Source of the DNA: Elusimicrobia bacterium HGW-Elusimicrobia-1
GTDB lineage: Bacteria > Elusimicrobiota > Endomicrobiia > PHAN01
Assembly (NCBI GenBank): GCA_002841695.1
Contig: PHAN01000013.1
Span: 1-44,745 of the forward strand
DNA length: 44,745 bases
Reading direction: 5' to 3'
The position numbers and the translations under genes were made by a program. The notes beneath the pieces were generated by a model. It saw only the letters and a program-made list of their open reading frames with translations, searched no databases and was not told the origin of the DNA. This document shows, one piece after another, positions 1-8,604 of the stretch. Position 1 is the first letter of the stretch. Every line of letters begins with the position of its first letter.

Positions 1-2
1 CT

Positions 3-704
3 TACGCGCAGAACTCCGCCGCGCTTGGAACGCGCGCGTTCGACGCTTTCGTCTCGACAAGAGCGGAGAATCAGACGGTGGGAGGAGTGAAAACTTTCAC
101 CGCACCGTCGGTTTTTCAGTCGTCGGTGTCATTTTCGAGCGCGACGTTTTCGGGGAATGTGGGTATCGGGGTCGCGTCGCCGCAAGGTAACCTGCATATT
201 ATCGGCAGCGCCGTTGACAAACCTTATATATTTGTCGCAAGCCACACAATCGGCGGATTCACACTAATGGTTTCAACCGACGGATATGTTGTTGTGGGAA
301 GTGATGTTAAGTTAAGCGGCAATAAATTCCAAGTGAACGGTTCTGCCGGCAAGACGGCAGGAGGCACCTCCTGGGCGGATTTATCCGACGCAAGATTAAA
401 AAATATCAAAGGAAACGTCGAAAATATTCTCGACAAAATAAATTCCCTGCGTCCCGTTAAATACGAATGGAATGACTTGCGTAAAAAGAAATTCGGCGAC
501 GACCCCGGCGTTAAATACGGCTTCGTCGCTCAGGAAATGAAAGAGATTTTTCCTGAATTTATCGGACAGGACACAAACGGATATTACACCTATAATCCCA
601 GCGGCTACGAAGCGGTGCTTACGGCGGCGATCCGCGAGTTGTCCGCTCTCGTTCAAAAACAGCAAAAAGAAATAGATGAACTAAAAAAAGGACGGCGCAA
701 ATAA
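3..704 (+). CDS. Tail-fibre-like protein with C-terminal S74 intramolecular chaperone (5' partial)
   Basis: The reading frame is open to the left edge of the window, so this is the 3' part of a longer gene. A GTG at 78 lies in the middle of a continuous fibre-like sequence (NQTVGGVKTF then GNVGIG) and is probably not the start. The last ~110 residues match the Peptidase_S74 chaperone found at the C-terminus of phage tail spikes and of many bacterial surface proteins. The motif SDARLK (Ser codon 384-386, Lys codon 399-401) fits the Ser/Lys self-cleavage dyad, followed by RPVKYEW, YGFVAQEM and FPEFIG. A short charged coiled coil (QKQQKEIDELKK) ends the protein. In this family the domain trimerises and folds the fibre, then is released by autoproteolysis. 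The natural role here, phage remnant or cell-surface fibre, cannot be decided from this fragment. Confidence 0.8.
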   Translation, partial: YAQNSAALGTRAFDAFVSTRAENQTVGGVKTFTAPSVFQSSVSFSSATFSGNVGIGVASPQGNLHIIGSAVDKPYIFVASHTIGGFTLMVSTDGYVVVGSDVKLSGNKFQVNGSAGKTAGGTSWADLSDARLKNIKGNVENILDKINSLRPVKYEWNDLRKKKFGDDPGVKYGFVAQEMKEIFPEFIGQDTNGYYTYNPSGYEAVLTAAIRELSALVQKQQKEIDELKKGRRK

Positions 705-729
705 AGCTCTGAAGGTGACTGTAAATAAT

Positions 730-2364
730 ATGTTTACATCCGCGACTCGATTAATCACGTTTCTTTACCACGAAGTAACCGACGACCCCGCTCTAAGCGG
801 CTTCCAAAGACCCTCCGCCCTGCCGTATAAACATACGTCAATGGAATTTATGAACCATCTTGACGCCATAGCCGCCGCCGGTCGCGCGCCGGCGCTCGTA
901 TCCACGGAATTCAAGCGCGCCGATTTGGACATAGCGTTGACCTTTGATGATGGAGGAAAATCGGCCATGTTTATCGCCGATACACTTGATAAACGCGAAT
1001 GGAAGGGCCACTTTTTTATAACCACGGGGATGATTGGCTCGCGCCATTTCGTGTCACGCGCCGATATAAAAGAACTGAACCGGCGCGGTCACGTAATCGG
1101 GTCGCATTCGCATACTCATCCGGATATTTTCAAAGATTTACCACCCGAAAGTATGCTCGCCGAATGGCGGAAAAGCAGGGCGATCCTGGAAGATATAATC
1201 GGAGAGAGAATAATATGCGCCTCGATTCCAGGGGGAGATTTGAACAATTCGGCCGAAAAGGTCGTCGCATCGGAAGGTTTTTTGTATCTGTTTACTTCCG
1301 AGCCGACTATGTATTCTTGGCGAATAGGCAATTTAACGTGTATAGGCAGGGTGTGTCCGAAAGCGGGAACTCCGGCAAAAAAAGTTAAACGCCTGGCGCA
1401 AGGATACGGTTTCGCTTCGGAAATGGCCGTCCGGCGATTGAAAAAAGTAACAAAGACATTGCTTTATCCCGCGTATAAATATATTACGGAGAAACACGCC
1501 GTTCCCATAGAGTCCGCCGGCGCGGCGGGCGCCAAACACAAAGCAAAACGTTTGAACGGCCTGCGAGTGGTATTGCTGGTAGGTCCGCGGGTGTGGCATA
1601 AGGCGACGTGCGCCACATTGATTGCGAGCGGAGCAAATGTGGTCGGCATTTGCACGGCGGATAAACTAACGATGGGCGTGCCACTGACGCATACCATACG
1701 CAACGTGCGCCGTCGGGGACTGCTGAAAACCCTCAATCAAATACTCGGACGCTTGTATTATCTCGCTCTGAATGCAGGAAAAGATCGCGTGGCGCTCCGA
1801 AACATTTTCAACGAGAGTCAAGCGGAAAAAATCATCGCCGAATGTGGATGCCCGATACACCTCACGACCGACTATTCCTCCGCCGCCACTATTAAATGGC
1901 TGAGAGAACTCAATCCCGACGTTTTTGTCGCACACACCGGATACTGGGTCGGTAAACAAGTCCGCGAAATTCCTTCCACCAAACTGACAATAGGCGGCCA
2001 TCCCGGCATCACACCTCAATATCGCGGCAGCCATTCCACTTTTTGGGCTCTTTATAAAGGACTAAGCAACCACGTCGGCTATTCGGTTTTTTACTTGGAT
2101 GCGGGAGTGGATACAGGCGATTTGATATTTCAGGAAACCATACCGATAGAAAAAAAAGACAGTTTTTTTACGCTCGGATGGAAAGGGATGAAGCGCATAG
2201 CTCAGGCACAGGCGGAAATCATCAAGAGAATGGACGAGGGCGACATAGTTGCAGGTCGTCCGCATAAGGAAATACCGGCGGGTTCCGAATACGATGTTCC
2301 GGGACTCACCGACTATCTGAGTTACGGCCTCTCTCCGAAAATACCTGTCAATAAGCGCGAATAG
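730..2364 (+). CDS. Polysaccharide deacetylase (NodB) fused to a formyltransferase
   Basis: A two-domain protein of about 544 aa. Residues ~10-230 form a NodB/CE4 deacetylase: LTFDDGG carries the metal-site Asp (D73/D74) and SHSHTHP the histidines (H126-H130). After a basic linker, residues ~275-540 form a formyltransferase of the GART/ArnA N-terminal type, with GGHPG, PQYRGSH, and GVDTGD carrying the catalytic Asp (D461). The usual Asn two residues before the catalytic His is Gly here (GGHPG instead of NxHPx). ATG 730 is preferred over GTG 715 because AAGGTGA at 712-718 is a suitable ribosome site. ArnA/ArnD-like chemistry on amino sugars (formylation, then deformylation) is a precedent for needing both activities, so a role in surface-glycan modification is likely. 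The actual substrate is unknown. It lies 25 bp after the S74 gene. Confidence 0.82.
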   Translation: MFTSATRLITFLYHEVTDDPALSGFQRPSALPYKHTSMEFMNHLDAIAAAGRAPALVSTEFKRADLDIALTFDDGGKSAMFIADTLDKREWKGHFFITTGMIGSRHFVSRADIKELNRRGHVIGSHSHTHPDIFKDLPPESMLAEWRKSRAILEDIIGERIICASIPGGDLNNSAEKVVASEGFLYLFTSEPTMYSWRIGNLTCIGRVCPKAGTPAKKVKRLAQGYGFASEMAVRRLKKVTKTLLYPAYKYITEKHAVPIESAGAAGAKHKAKRLNGLRVVLLVGPRVWHKATCATLIASGANVVGICTADKLTMGVPLTHTIRNVRRRGLLKTLNQILGRLYYLALNAGKDRVALRNIFNESQAEKIIAECGCPIHLTTDYSSAATIKWLRELNPDVFVAHTGYWVGKQVREIPSTKLTIGGHPGITPQYRGSHSTFWALYKGLSNHVGYSVFYLDAGVDTGDLIFQETIPIEKKDSFFTLGWKGMKRIAQAQAEIIKRMDEGDIVAGRPHKEIPAGSEYDVPGLTDYLSYGLSPKIPVNKRE

Positions 2365-2464
2365 TCGGAGCGGCGGAACTTTCCAGACTGGCTGGATAGA
2401 AGGTACCGGCGGCAACGAAACCCGCCCCGTAAACGCATATGTCAATTACATAATCAAACACTGA
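2363..2464 (+). pseudogene. C-terminal remnant of a tail-fibre-like protein
   Basis: Directly after the deacetylase-formyltransferase stop, another frame encodes GTFQTGWIEGTGGNETRPVN followed by AYVNYIIKH and a TGA (2462-2464). The NETRPVNAYVNYIIK pattern is typical of the extreme C-terminus of tail-collar/tail-fibre-like proteins. No start codon or body precedes it, because the frame runs back into the upstream gene. Its TGA overlaps the methyltransferase ATG (TGATG), so it probably was the 3' end of the gene once located upstream of the methyltransferase. It is too short for a functional product. Confidence 0.6.
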
Positions 2465-3201
2465 TGAAAAACAACGACATACAAACTTCCACTCGCGAGT
2501 GGTACAAAAACTACTACGCTAAAAAAGGCCCGGACAGAAACAATCCGCTCAAAGACAAAAGCGGGATTTTTCAGTTGCTGGCGCAGGAGAGAGCATTTAT
2601 TCGCGCCATGGCTTCGACGGAAATAAATCCGGCCGAGTCGACACTTTTAGACGTGGGTTGCGGAACCGGCTCAAGCATAATCAATTTCGTAAAACTCGGT
2701 TTTCTTCCGGAGAATATCGCGGGCATAGACATACTCGACGAGAGAATAGAAGGATGCCTCCGTGTATTTCCGTGCGCGAAATTCATCCGGGCGGACGCCT
2801 CAAAAATCCCGTTCGACGCAAACACGTTCGACGTAGTATCCGAATCCACGATGTTTATTTAATTAACCGACGAAAATCTTGCCGCCGCCATCGCTTCGGA
2901 AATGATAAGAACCCTTAAGACCGGCGGCTGTCTGATACTTATAGATTGGGTAGTCGGCAAACCTTTTAACAAAGAATACAGGGCTTTCACGAAACGCCGC
3001 CTGAAAAAACTTTTCGGCGTAGGCGAAAAAACCGTTTTGACGGGAATTTTTAACGGGCCGCTTGTGCCGCCCATAGGCAGGTTTTTGTCGGCGCGGCTTC
3101 CGTGGCTTTATTTCGCGGTTCAGACATTTTGTCCTTTTATGGTGGGACAAAAGGTGTTTGTGCTAAAGAAACTCTCAAAATTGAGGAGCGCACCGCAATG
3201 A
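2464..3201 (+). pseudogene. SAM-dependent class I methyltransferase interrupted by an in-frame TAA
   Basis: One continuous frame of 245 sense codons plus an internal TAA at 2860-2862. Before the stop, DVGCGTGSS is the SAM-binding motif I, GIDILDE is motif II and DASKIPFDANTFDVV is the post-II region. After the stop the homology continues without a shift: LTDENLAAAIASEMIRTLKT, GGCLILIDW, then GQKVFVLKKL. The residue at the stop is expected to be Gln (CAA) in relatives with a QLTD motif, so a single C-to-T change explains it. The first part alone (132 aa) would lack the late strands of the fold, and a restart at ATG 2902 would lack the SAM site. Relatives occur in surface-glycan gene clusters. 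The 3' end overlaps the next gene as ATGA. A sequencing error would restore an intact gene. Confidence 0.75.
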
Positions 3202-3851
3202 AAATCGACAATTTTGTCAACTTCGGCGTCCAAAAATCGTGGGCCGCGTTATTTTTTGCGGCCGCGGCGATTTTTAGCGTCACGGCAACGTCCGTACGCG
3301 CCGCGCCGATGGCCGGCGGTGACTTTTCCGTCGACGTTTCGCAGACCGACAGCGCGGCGGCGTCAAGACATCTGAGAGATTCCGTCATACGCGGATATGG
3401 CGCGATGCATTCGGCAGGCGCGACTCACGTCTCCGAAATAACAGGCGGCGGCTACGAACTTCAGGCGGGATTCGAACATTATGACTTCGGGCCGGAATAC
3501 TTCCGTTCCGTCGCTATCAAGCGAGGCGGGGATTTCGCCTTCGGATTTAACGAGGATGCCGTATGGAATTGGGAAGTCCCCGCGGTCACGGGACGGGCCG
3601 CCACGGTCGATGTCTACATCCGCCTTGGCGACGAATACGGCTCTGCGGCGCAAAAGCCGTCAGTCACGCTCAAAGGTCCCGGCGTAAACGCCTCCGCGAC
3701 CGCGACGGCTGCGGCTTTTACGCAGTGGGAAAAACTTACCGTCGGCGGAACTCCCTCGGCGGATTCTTCGCTCATACTTGCGACAGAGGGTTTTTCAAGA
3801 AACGAAGGCGCCCGATTTTACACTGACGACATCGCCGTCGCGCAGGACTGA
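3198..3851 (+). CDS. Small secreted beta-sandwich protein (shared domain copy 1)
   Basis: The start is ATG 3198, with GAGGAG at 3183-3188 as ribosome site and a 4-bp ATGA overlap with the methyltransferase stop. The N-terminus (basic, then AALFFAAAAIFSVTATSVRA) is a clear signal peptide, giving a mature secreted protein of about 190 aa. The C-terminal half (VDVYIRLGDEYG, WEKLTVGGTP, GARFYTDDIAVAQ) is clearly homologous to the C-terminal domain of the glycine-rich protein (to 21168) and the N-terminal domain of the giant protein (from ~23750). The fold is probably a jelly-roll, carbohydrate-binding-module-like beta sandwich, an inference from the strand pattern. No catalytic motif is visible. 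Function is unknown; it may bind a surface polymer or be a building block of the same exoprotein system. Confidence 0.7.
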   Translation: MKIDNFVNFGVQKSWAALFFAAAAIFSVTATSVRAAPMAGGDFSVDVSQTDSAAASRHLRDSVIRGYGAMHSAGATHVSEITGGGYELQAGFEHYDFGPEYFRSVAIKRGGDFAFGFNEDAVWNWEVPAVTGRAATVDVYIRLGDEYGSAAQKPSVTLKGPGVNASATATAAAFTQWEKLTVGGTPSADSSLILATEGFSRNEGARFYTDDIAVAQD

Positions 3852-3897
3852 GCGCGCCGTGAGGCCGCCGGCGGAAAACCTTCGGGACTTCCGGCGG

Positions 3898-6279
3898 ATG
3901 GTCGACGGAGTTTACCGCGCGTTCCGCGCAAGGCCGTTATTTTGGGCGGCCGTCGTTCAGATAACTTTCATTCTTCTTCGGGGCGCCGAACGGATAGTGC
4001 CGCTCCCGCCTGAAAACCCGCCTCAACAAGAACTCTCCGTCGCAGGGAAAACCGAAAATAATAAGGACAATAACCAAGCTATCCGCGAAATCACCGGCGC
4101 AATAGCCGACTGGCCGCAAAAAAGGCCCAGAGGAATTAAAAGGTTTACCGTCGTGACCGCCGACGGCGAAAAAATCGCCGCGTTCATCGAATCCGCCGAC
4201 GGCAAACGCGCCGAAACCGCGTCCGGAATACCGCTTGCGAAAGGCGCGCGCGTAAAGTTGCGCGGATATTTCCGCCAACCGCGGAGCGCCCGCAACCCCG
4301 GAGAGTTCGACTATCGCGCATATCTTCTTACGCGCGGAATTCGCCGGACTTTCCGCGCCGCCCGCGGGCGCGACGACCCGTCGGCTCAGGATGCGGAGCC
4401 CCCCGTAAAAATAACTTCGCCCGCGGGCGCAATCAATTCCCTTGCCGACGCCGTGCGCGGCGCGACTTTGCGCGCCGTCGCCGAACACGTCCCCGACGAA
4501 GATTCGGCCGCGCTGCTTTCAAGAATGCTCATAGGCGAATCCTCCGACGGCACCGACGGAGACGAAGACCTGGAACGCTTCGCGTCATTAAGGGAAAACT
4601 TCGCCCTGGCCGGCGTCGCGCATGTTCTTGTAATATCGGGACTGCACGTCGGTTACGTGGCGGCGATATTCTGGTTTATTTTCCGGCTGAGCGGCCTGTC
4701 GAAAACAAACGCCGGAGCGCTGGCGCTGCCATTTATATGGATTTACGCTCTGGCGGCCGGCGGCACCACCCCCGTCATAAGAGCCGCAGTAATGGCCACA
4801 TCGCTTATGCTTTCGGCCGGCATCGGGCGCGGATACGACTCGTATCAGGCGCTGGGTTTGGCGTCTATCGTCACGCTGAGCGCAAATCCCGCGGACTTGT
4901 TCTCGGCCGGATTTCAACTCTCCTACGCGGCGACTTTCGGAATAATTCACTTCTCAAAATACACACCATCCTTCGTTAAAATCTCCAACCGCGCGGCCGC
5001 GTGGGTCGCGGGCATTATCTGGATGTCGTTCTCCGCCCAACTTTTCACCACGCCCCTTGTTTCGTCGTATTTCGGCCGATTCTCGACGGTGGCATTTATA
5101 TCGAATCTCGCGGTCATTCCGGCTGCAGGCATTGCCCTGGGCGCGGGAATAGCCGCGGTAATTTTTGATTTTATATTCCGTCCGGCGGCGGCATTCTGCG
5201 GTCTCATCGCGTCTGTCGCCCTGACTTCGGCATCGGCGGCGGTCAATTTTCTCTCGCACATCCCCAATGCCTCCATACCCGTCGCCTCTCCCGGAATGGT
5301 ATCGAGCATCGCGTGGTATTCGGGTTCGGTTTTTGTTCCGGTATTTCTGAAGATGAAGAAACTCTCAGCCGCCGCGGCGATTGGGATTCTTGCCGTCGCG
5401 CTTGCGGCAACCCCGTCGGATTTTTGGAATACGCGCGGCGGAGCAAGAGTGACTTTTTTGAGTTCCGAGGGGGAATGCGCGCTGATAGAGACACGGGACG
5501 CAAGAAATATTCTTATCGACGCGGGCGGCTTCTGGGATCCCTCGCGCTCCGCGGCAAAAGATTCCTACATCCCTTTTCTTCGCAAAAAAAATATCCGCGA
5601 ACTCGACGCGGTTTTTCTGACATCTCCTGAATTTTCAAGATACGGCTCGCTTGAAGAAATAATACGCGCGGTGCGCGTAAAACGCGTTTACGTCAATCCC
5701 GGAATTTCTCTGTGGCCGGAATACTTTTCTTTAATGGAAATGCTGGAAGAAAAAAAGATACCGGTGTCCGAGATATGGGCTCCCTGGCGCATGTCGGCGG
5801 GCGACGCCTCGATAATCGCGCTGAATCCCGCAATCAGACGCTCCGATACGTCCCGCAACGCGCTGGCGCTTTTGTTTGTATCGGGAAGAATGAAGATATA
5901 CTTCACGTCGGGCGCCGACGAGGTTTTCGAGCGGCGGATGTCCGAACGAATCAATCCGGGCGGCGGGCTTATAATAAAAATTCCAAGAAGCGCCCGACGG
6001 GGGGTGGATTCGCTGTTTGAAATGCTTCGTCCCGATTATGCTATAATCAACGCGAAATCGCCGGCGGCGCAATTACAACGCGGCGGTATGATTTTTTTGG
6101 ACGATACCGGCGCCGCTGAAGCCGGAATCGCCTGTGACGGCGGGATGATACTGAAATTATCGTCGCCGCCAAGGGCGGGAAAAATCGGGAATATCAATGA
6201 TGAAGAAAAAAATAAAAAAAATAGCCGTATACCACAGCATATCGCATCCGAAGGCGTTATCGACGGTAAAACGCCTTAA
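3898..6279 (+). CDS. comEC: ComEC/Rec2-family DNA-uptake channel protein
   Basis: A polytopic membrane protein of about 793 aa in the usual ComEC order: N-terminal hydrophobic segment, DUF4131-like OB region (GARVKLRGYFRQPR, FDYRAYLLTRGIRRTF), Competence domain with many membrane segments (VAHVLVISGLHVGYV), then a C-terminal metallo-beta-lactamase-like domain from ~residue 520 (LIETRDARNILIDAGG). ComEC moves single-stranded DNA across the inner membrane during transformation. The MBL HxHxDH metal motif (usually THPDADHIGG) reads TSPEFSRYGS (5620-5649), and the later TGD motif is also changed, so the presumed nuclease centre looks dead. The frame opens upstream (GTG 3859 and ATG 3778 are alternatives). 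ATG 3898 avoids a long overlap and sits just before the first membrane helix. No other competence genes are in the window. Confidence 0.88.
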   Translation: MVDGVYRAFRARPLFWAAVVQITFILLRGAERIVPLPPENPPQQELSVAGKTENNKDNNQAIREITGAIADWPQKRPRGIKRFTVVTADGEKIAAFIESADGKRAETASGIPLAKGARVKLRGYFRQPRSARNPGEFDYRAYLLTRGIRRTFRAARGRDDPSAQDAEPPVKITSPAGAINSLADAVRGATLRAVAEHVPDEDSAALLSRMLIGESSDGTDGDEDLERFASLRENFALAGVAHVLVISGLHVGYVAAIFWFIFRLSGLSKTNAGALALPFIWIYALAAGGTTPVIRAAVMATSLMLSAGIGRGYDSYQALGLASIVTLSANPADLFSAGFQLSYAATFGIIHFSKYTPSFVKISNRAAAWVAGIIWMSFSAQLFTTPLVSSYFGRFSTVAFISNLAVIPAAGIALGAGIAAVIFDFIFRPAAAFCGLIASVALTSASAAVNFLSHIPNASIPVASPGMVSSIAWYSGSVFVPVFLKMKKLSAAAAIGILAVALAATPSDFWNTRGGARVTFLSSEGECALIETRDARNILIDAGGFWDPSRSAAKDSYIPFLRKKNIRELDAVFLTSPEFSRYGSLEEIIRAVRVKRVYVNPGISLWPEYFSLMEMLEEKKIPVSEIWAPWRMSAGDASIIALNPAIRRSDTSRNALALLFVSGRMKIYFTSGADEVFERRMSERINPGGGLIIKIPRSARRGVDSLFEMLRPDYAIINAKSPAAQLQRGGMIFLDDTGAAEAGIACDGGMILKLSSPPRAGKIGNINDEEKNKKNSRIPQHIASEGVIDGKTP

Positions 6280-7012
6280 AAAATGGTGCTTCGCCAGAAG
6301 AATAGCTTGCTTTACCGTAGAAACCGGCTCCCCCGTCAAGCCCTCCGACCTGATAGTATCCATGGGCGGCGACGGCACACTGCTGTCTGTGGCGCGCGCC
6401 GCCGCTTCGTCGGGTACGCCCGTGCTGGGCGTCAATATGGGCCGCATGGGTTTTCTGGCCGACACACCTCCCGAAGAACTCACCAAATTGCTCGATGATT
6501 TCAGCCGTCGCGGCTTCGACGTGGAAAAACGCACCATGCTCGATATTATGCTGCCGTCCGGCCGGGTGGAACTCGCGCTCAACGAATGCGTCGTCAAACG
6601 CGTCGAAACCGGCAAACCCGCGGCGCTCTCAGTTTGGGTAAACGGCGAATTTCTGGCCGACTACGTCGGCGACGGCATCATCATAGCCACACCGACCGGC
6701 TCCACGGCGTATTCGCTTTCGGCCGGCGGCCCCATAATTCATCCGCATCTTGAAGCAATTATAATCACGCCGGTCTCCCCGCACACGCTCACACAGCGGC
6801 CTCTTATTATATCCACGGAACATTCCGTCGAGATCAGACGCCCGCCGAAAAGCGGAATGCTTTCGGTCTTTGCCGACGGACGTCTCGTGGCCGAGGGACT
6901 CGCCGGAGGATTTGAAATACGCCCGTCGCGGAAAAAATTTATTCTGGCGGTAAACCCGTCGAAAAAATTCTTCGGCACTCTCCGCGAAAAATTAAACTGG
7001 GGAAAACGCTGA
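6197..7012 (+). CDS. nadK: NAD kinase
   Basis: Phosphorylates NAD to NADP in the cytosol. The 271-aa length is normal. Family motifs are intact: GGDGT at residues 57-61, the NE pair (ALNEC) near 124, and TPTGSTAYSLSAGGP near 154. It overlaps the comEC 3' end by 83 bp (two adjacent ATGs, 6197 and 6200), so it is probably in the same transcript. No ribosome site stronger than a purine-rich stretch is visible. Confidence 0.95.
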   Translation: MMKKKIKKIAVYHSISHPKALSTVKRLKKWCFARRIACFTVETGSPVKPSDLIVSMGGDGTLLSVARAAASSGTPVLGVNMGRMGFLADTPPEELTKLLDDFSRRGFDVEKRTMLDIMLPSGRVELALNECVVKRVETGKPAALSVWVNGEFLADYVGDGIIIATPTGSTAYSLSAGGPIIHPHLEAIIITPVSPHTLTQRPLIISTEHSVEIRRPPKSGMLSVFADGRLVAEGLAGGFEIRPSRKKFILAVNPSKKFFGTLREKLNWGKR

Positions 7013-7071
7013 TTGCGGATTGTTGAGCCCGCGGTAAATGCGCCGCGCCGAGCGTCCGCGAAGGCGCCGTC

Positions 7072-7076
7072 GGAGG
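7072..7076 (+). promoter_or_regulatory. Ribosome binding site deciding the TTG start of sppA
   Basis: GGAGG lies 5 bases before TTG 7082. It favours that TTG over the TTG at 7013, which has no site and would add an implausible tail before the membrane anchor. Confidence 0.65.
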
Positions 7077-7081
7077 ACACA

Positions 7082-8056
7082 TTGAATATCGATAAAAAAA
7101 TAACTGCCGTTTTAGCCGGCCTTTACGCGGCGTCGCTGATCGCCGCGCTGGTCATTCTGGTAAGAACTCCCGCGCCCGCTCCGGCCTCCGAGACCGCCTT
7201 ACAGGCGTTTGCAGGCCTGCCGAAATTCCGCGAAACTCTCGATGCCGTCTACATCATCGACATTTACGGCCCCATAAGATCCGCGCGAGGGGGTTCCAGA
7301 CGCGCGGCAACTCCGGAGCGCATAGTAAAACGCCTGCGGGACGCCTCGGGCAGAGGCGACGTAAAAGCCATAGTGCTGAGAATCGATTCGCCCGGAGGAA
7401 CCGTCGCCGCCACGCAGGAAATCTTCGACGAGGTAATGAACGCCCGCAAAGCCGGCAAAATCGTGGTCGCATCCATGGGCGACATAGCGGCGTCGGGCGG
7501 ATACTACATAGCCGCCGGAGCCGACAAAATCATGGCCAATCCGGGCACACTGACCGGTTCGGTGGGCGTAATATTCGAGCTTATGCAGGCGCAGGAACTT
7601 TTCAAAAAAATCGGAGTGAAAATAGAAACCGTAAAATCGGGCAAGTACAAGGACACCGGCTCTCTTACGAGGGAGATTACTCCGGAGGAACGCGCGCTGC
7701 TGCAGGGAATCATAAACGACGCCTACGACCAGTTCGTCTCGGCGATAGTCCGCGGACGCGGTATGCCGCGCGAAAAAGTCCTTGAGTTCGCCGACGGCAG
7801 GATATTCACCGGAGCCCAGGCCAAAAATGCCGGAATAATCGACGCACTTGGCAACCGCAACGACGCCGTGGATATGGCCGCAAAATTATCGCAAATAGAA
7901 GGCAAGCCGCGCATAATCACCGAGCGCGAGCCGTGGGAAGAGTTTTTGCAGTATCTTGAGATGAGCCAGTTTTCGCGGCTTGACCTTCCGGCGTCAGCGC
8001 AGGCGGCCGCAGCGCGTCTGAGTATGGGCGTAAGATTTGAATATATGATGGAGTGA
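7082..8056 (+). CDS. sppA: Signal peptide peptidase SppA (serine protease, S49)
   Basis: A short-form SppA of 324 aa with one N-terminal membrane anchor (ITAVLAGLYAASLIAALVIL), the active side facing the periplasm, that degrades cleaved signal peptides. The catalytic Ser is S138 in AASGGYYIA and the general-base Lys is K190 in SGKYKDTG. Their 52-residue spacing is the same as in Bacillus SppA. LRIDSPGG and GTLTGSVGV are further family motifs. The TTG start at 7082 is chosen because of the GGAGG site just upstream. It follows nadK closely and its TGA overlaps a GTG of the next frame. A housekeeping role fits the secretion-heavy content of the window. Confidence 0.93.
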   Translation: MNIDKKITAVLAGLYAASLIAALVILVRTPAPAPASETALQAFAGLPKFRETLDAVYIIDIYGPIRSARGGSRRAATPERIVKRLRDASGRGDVKAIVLRIDSPGGTVAATQEIFDEVMNARKAGKIVVASMGDIAASGGYYIAAGADKIMANPGTLTGSVGVIFELMQAQELFKKIGVKIETVKSGKYKDTGSLTREITPEERALLQGIINDAYDQFVSAIVRGRGMPREKVLEFADGRIFTGAQAKNAGIIDALGNRNDAVDMAAKLSQIEGKPRIITEREPWEEFLQYLEMSQFSRLDLPASAQAAAARLSMGVRFEYMME

Positions 8057-8064
8057 GCCGTTCT

Positions 8065-8604
8065 ATGACTGAAAACGAAAATATTCTCGACAGAATATAC
8101 GGCGTCGTCTTTCAAAAAAGTGAGACAACCCTCGGCATATCGTGCGCGGTGGCCGCGGCGGCGGTTTTCAGCTGGCGGCTCGGCCTTGCGATGGCATCAT
8201 CGTCGCGGGCGTCGCTTTTCATCGCGGATTTTGTTTGTGCTATGATTATTTACGCCGGTTTTCTGGTGTTCTGGACGCCGGTTATACATCTTCTGGGCGA
8301 GAAAACCACGTCCGGAGCCCGGCTATTGCTCAGAGAAACCAACATAGCGGCCGCCGCTCTGGCGTTATACCTTCCCGTCGGACTGATAACCCGCGCCGTT
8401 TCCGCGCCGGCCGCCGCCTCAATCGCCGATATTCTGCTGCGCCTGTTTTTTATCTGGCGTCTGTCCACCGCGGTAATGAAAATTTATTCCACGGAACGCC
8501 TCAAATCTCTGGCTCTGGTCGCCTCGCCCGGAATGGTTTTGGTGTTCTGGACACTCGCGGCGACAATTTCGGCAATCATAAAATTATGGCAGATGTTCCG
8601 ATGA
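8065..8604 (+). CDS. Polytopic membrane protein of unknown function
   Basis: About 179 aa with four to five hydrophobic helices (for example SCAVAAAAVFSW, FIADFVCAMIIYAGFLVFW, ETNIAAAALALYLPVGLI, MVLVFWTLAATISAII). I do not recognise a diagnostic motif; the length and helix pattern are reminiscent of Yip1-type proteins, a weak resemblance only. ATG 8065 is preferred; GTG 8053 overlaps the sppA stop and is an alternative. It ends in an ATGA overlap with the radical SAM gene, so it is translationally coupled to it. Confidence 0.65.
   Translation: MTENENILDRIYGVVFQKSETTLGISCAVAAAAVFSWRLGLAMASSSRASLFIADFVCAMIIYAGFLVFWTPVIHLLGEKTTSGARLLLRETNIAAAALALYLPVGLITRAVSAPAAASIADILLRLFFIWRLSTAVMKIYSTERLKSLALVASPGMVLVFWTLAATISAIIKLWQMFR

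Noticed and set aside
2860-2862. Stop-codon recoding in the methyltransferase
   Set aside because: Selenocysteine uses TGA and pyrrolysine TAG; the codon here is TAA, so a nonsense mutation or sequence error is simpler.
8142-8585. Upstream extension of the radical SAM frame
   Set aside because: It is the shadow frame of the membrane-protein gene and has no family similarity; the cysteine-rich start fits ATG 8586 or 8601.
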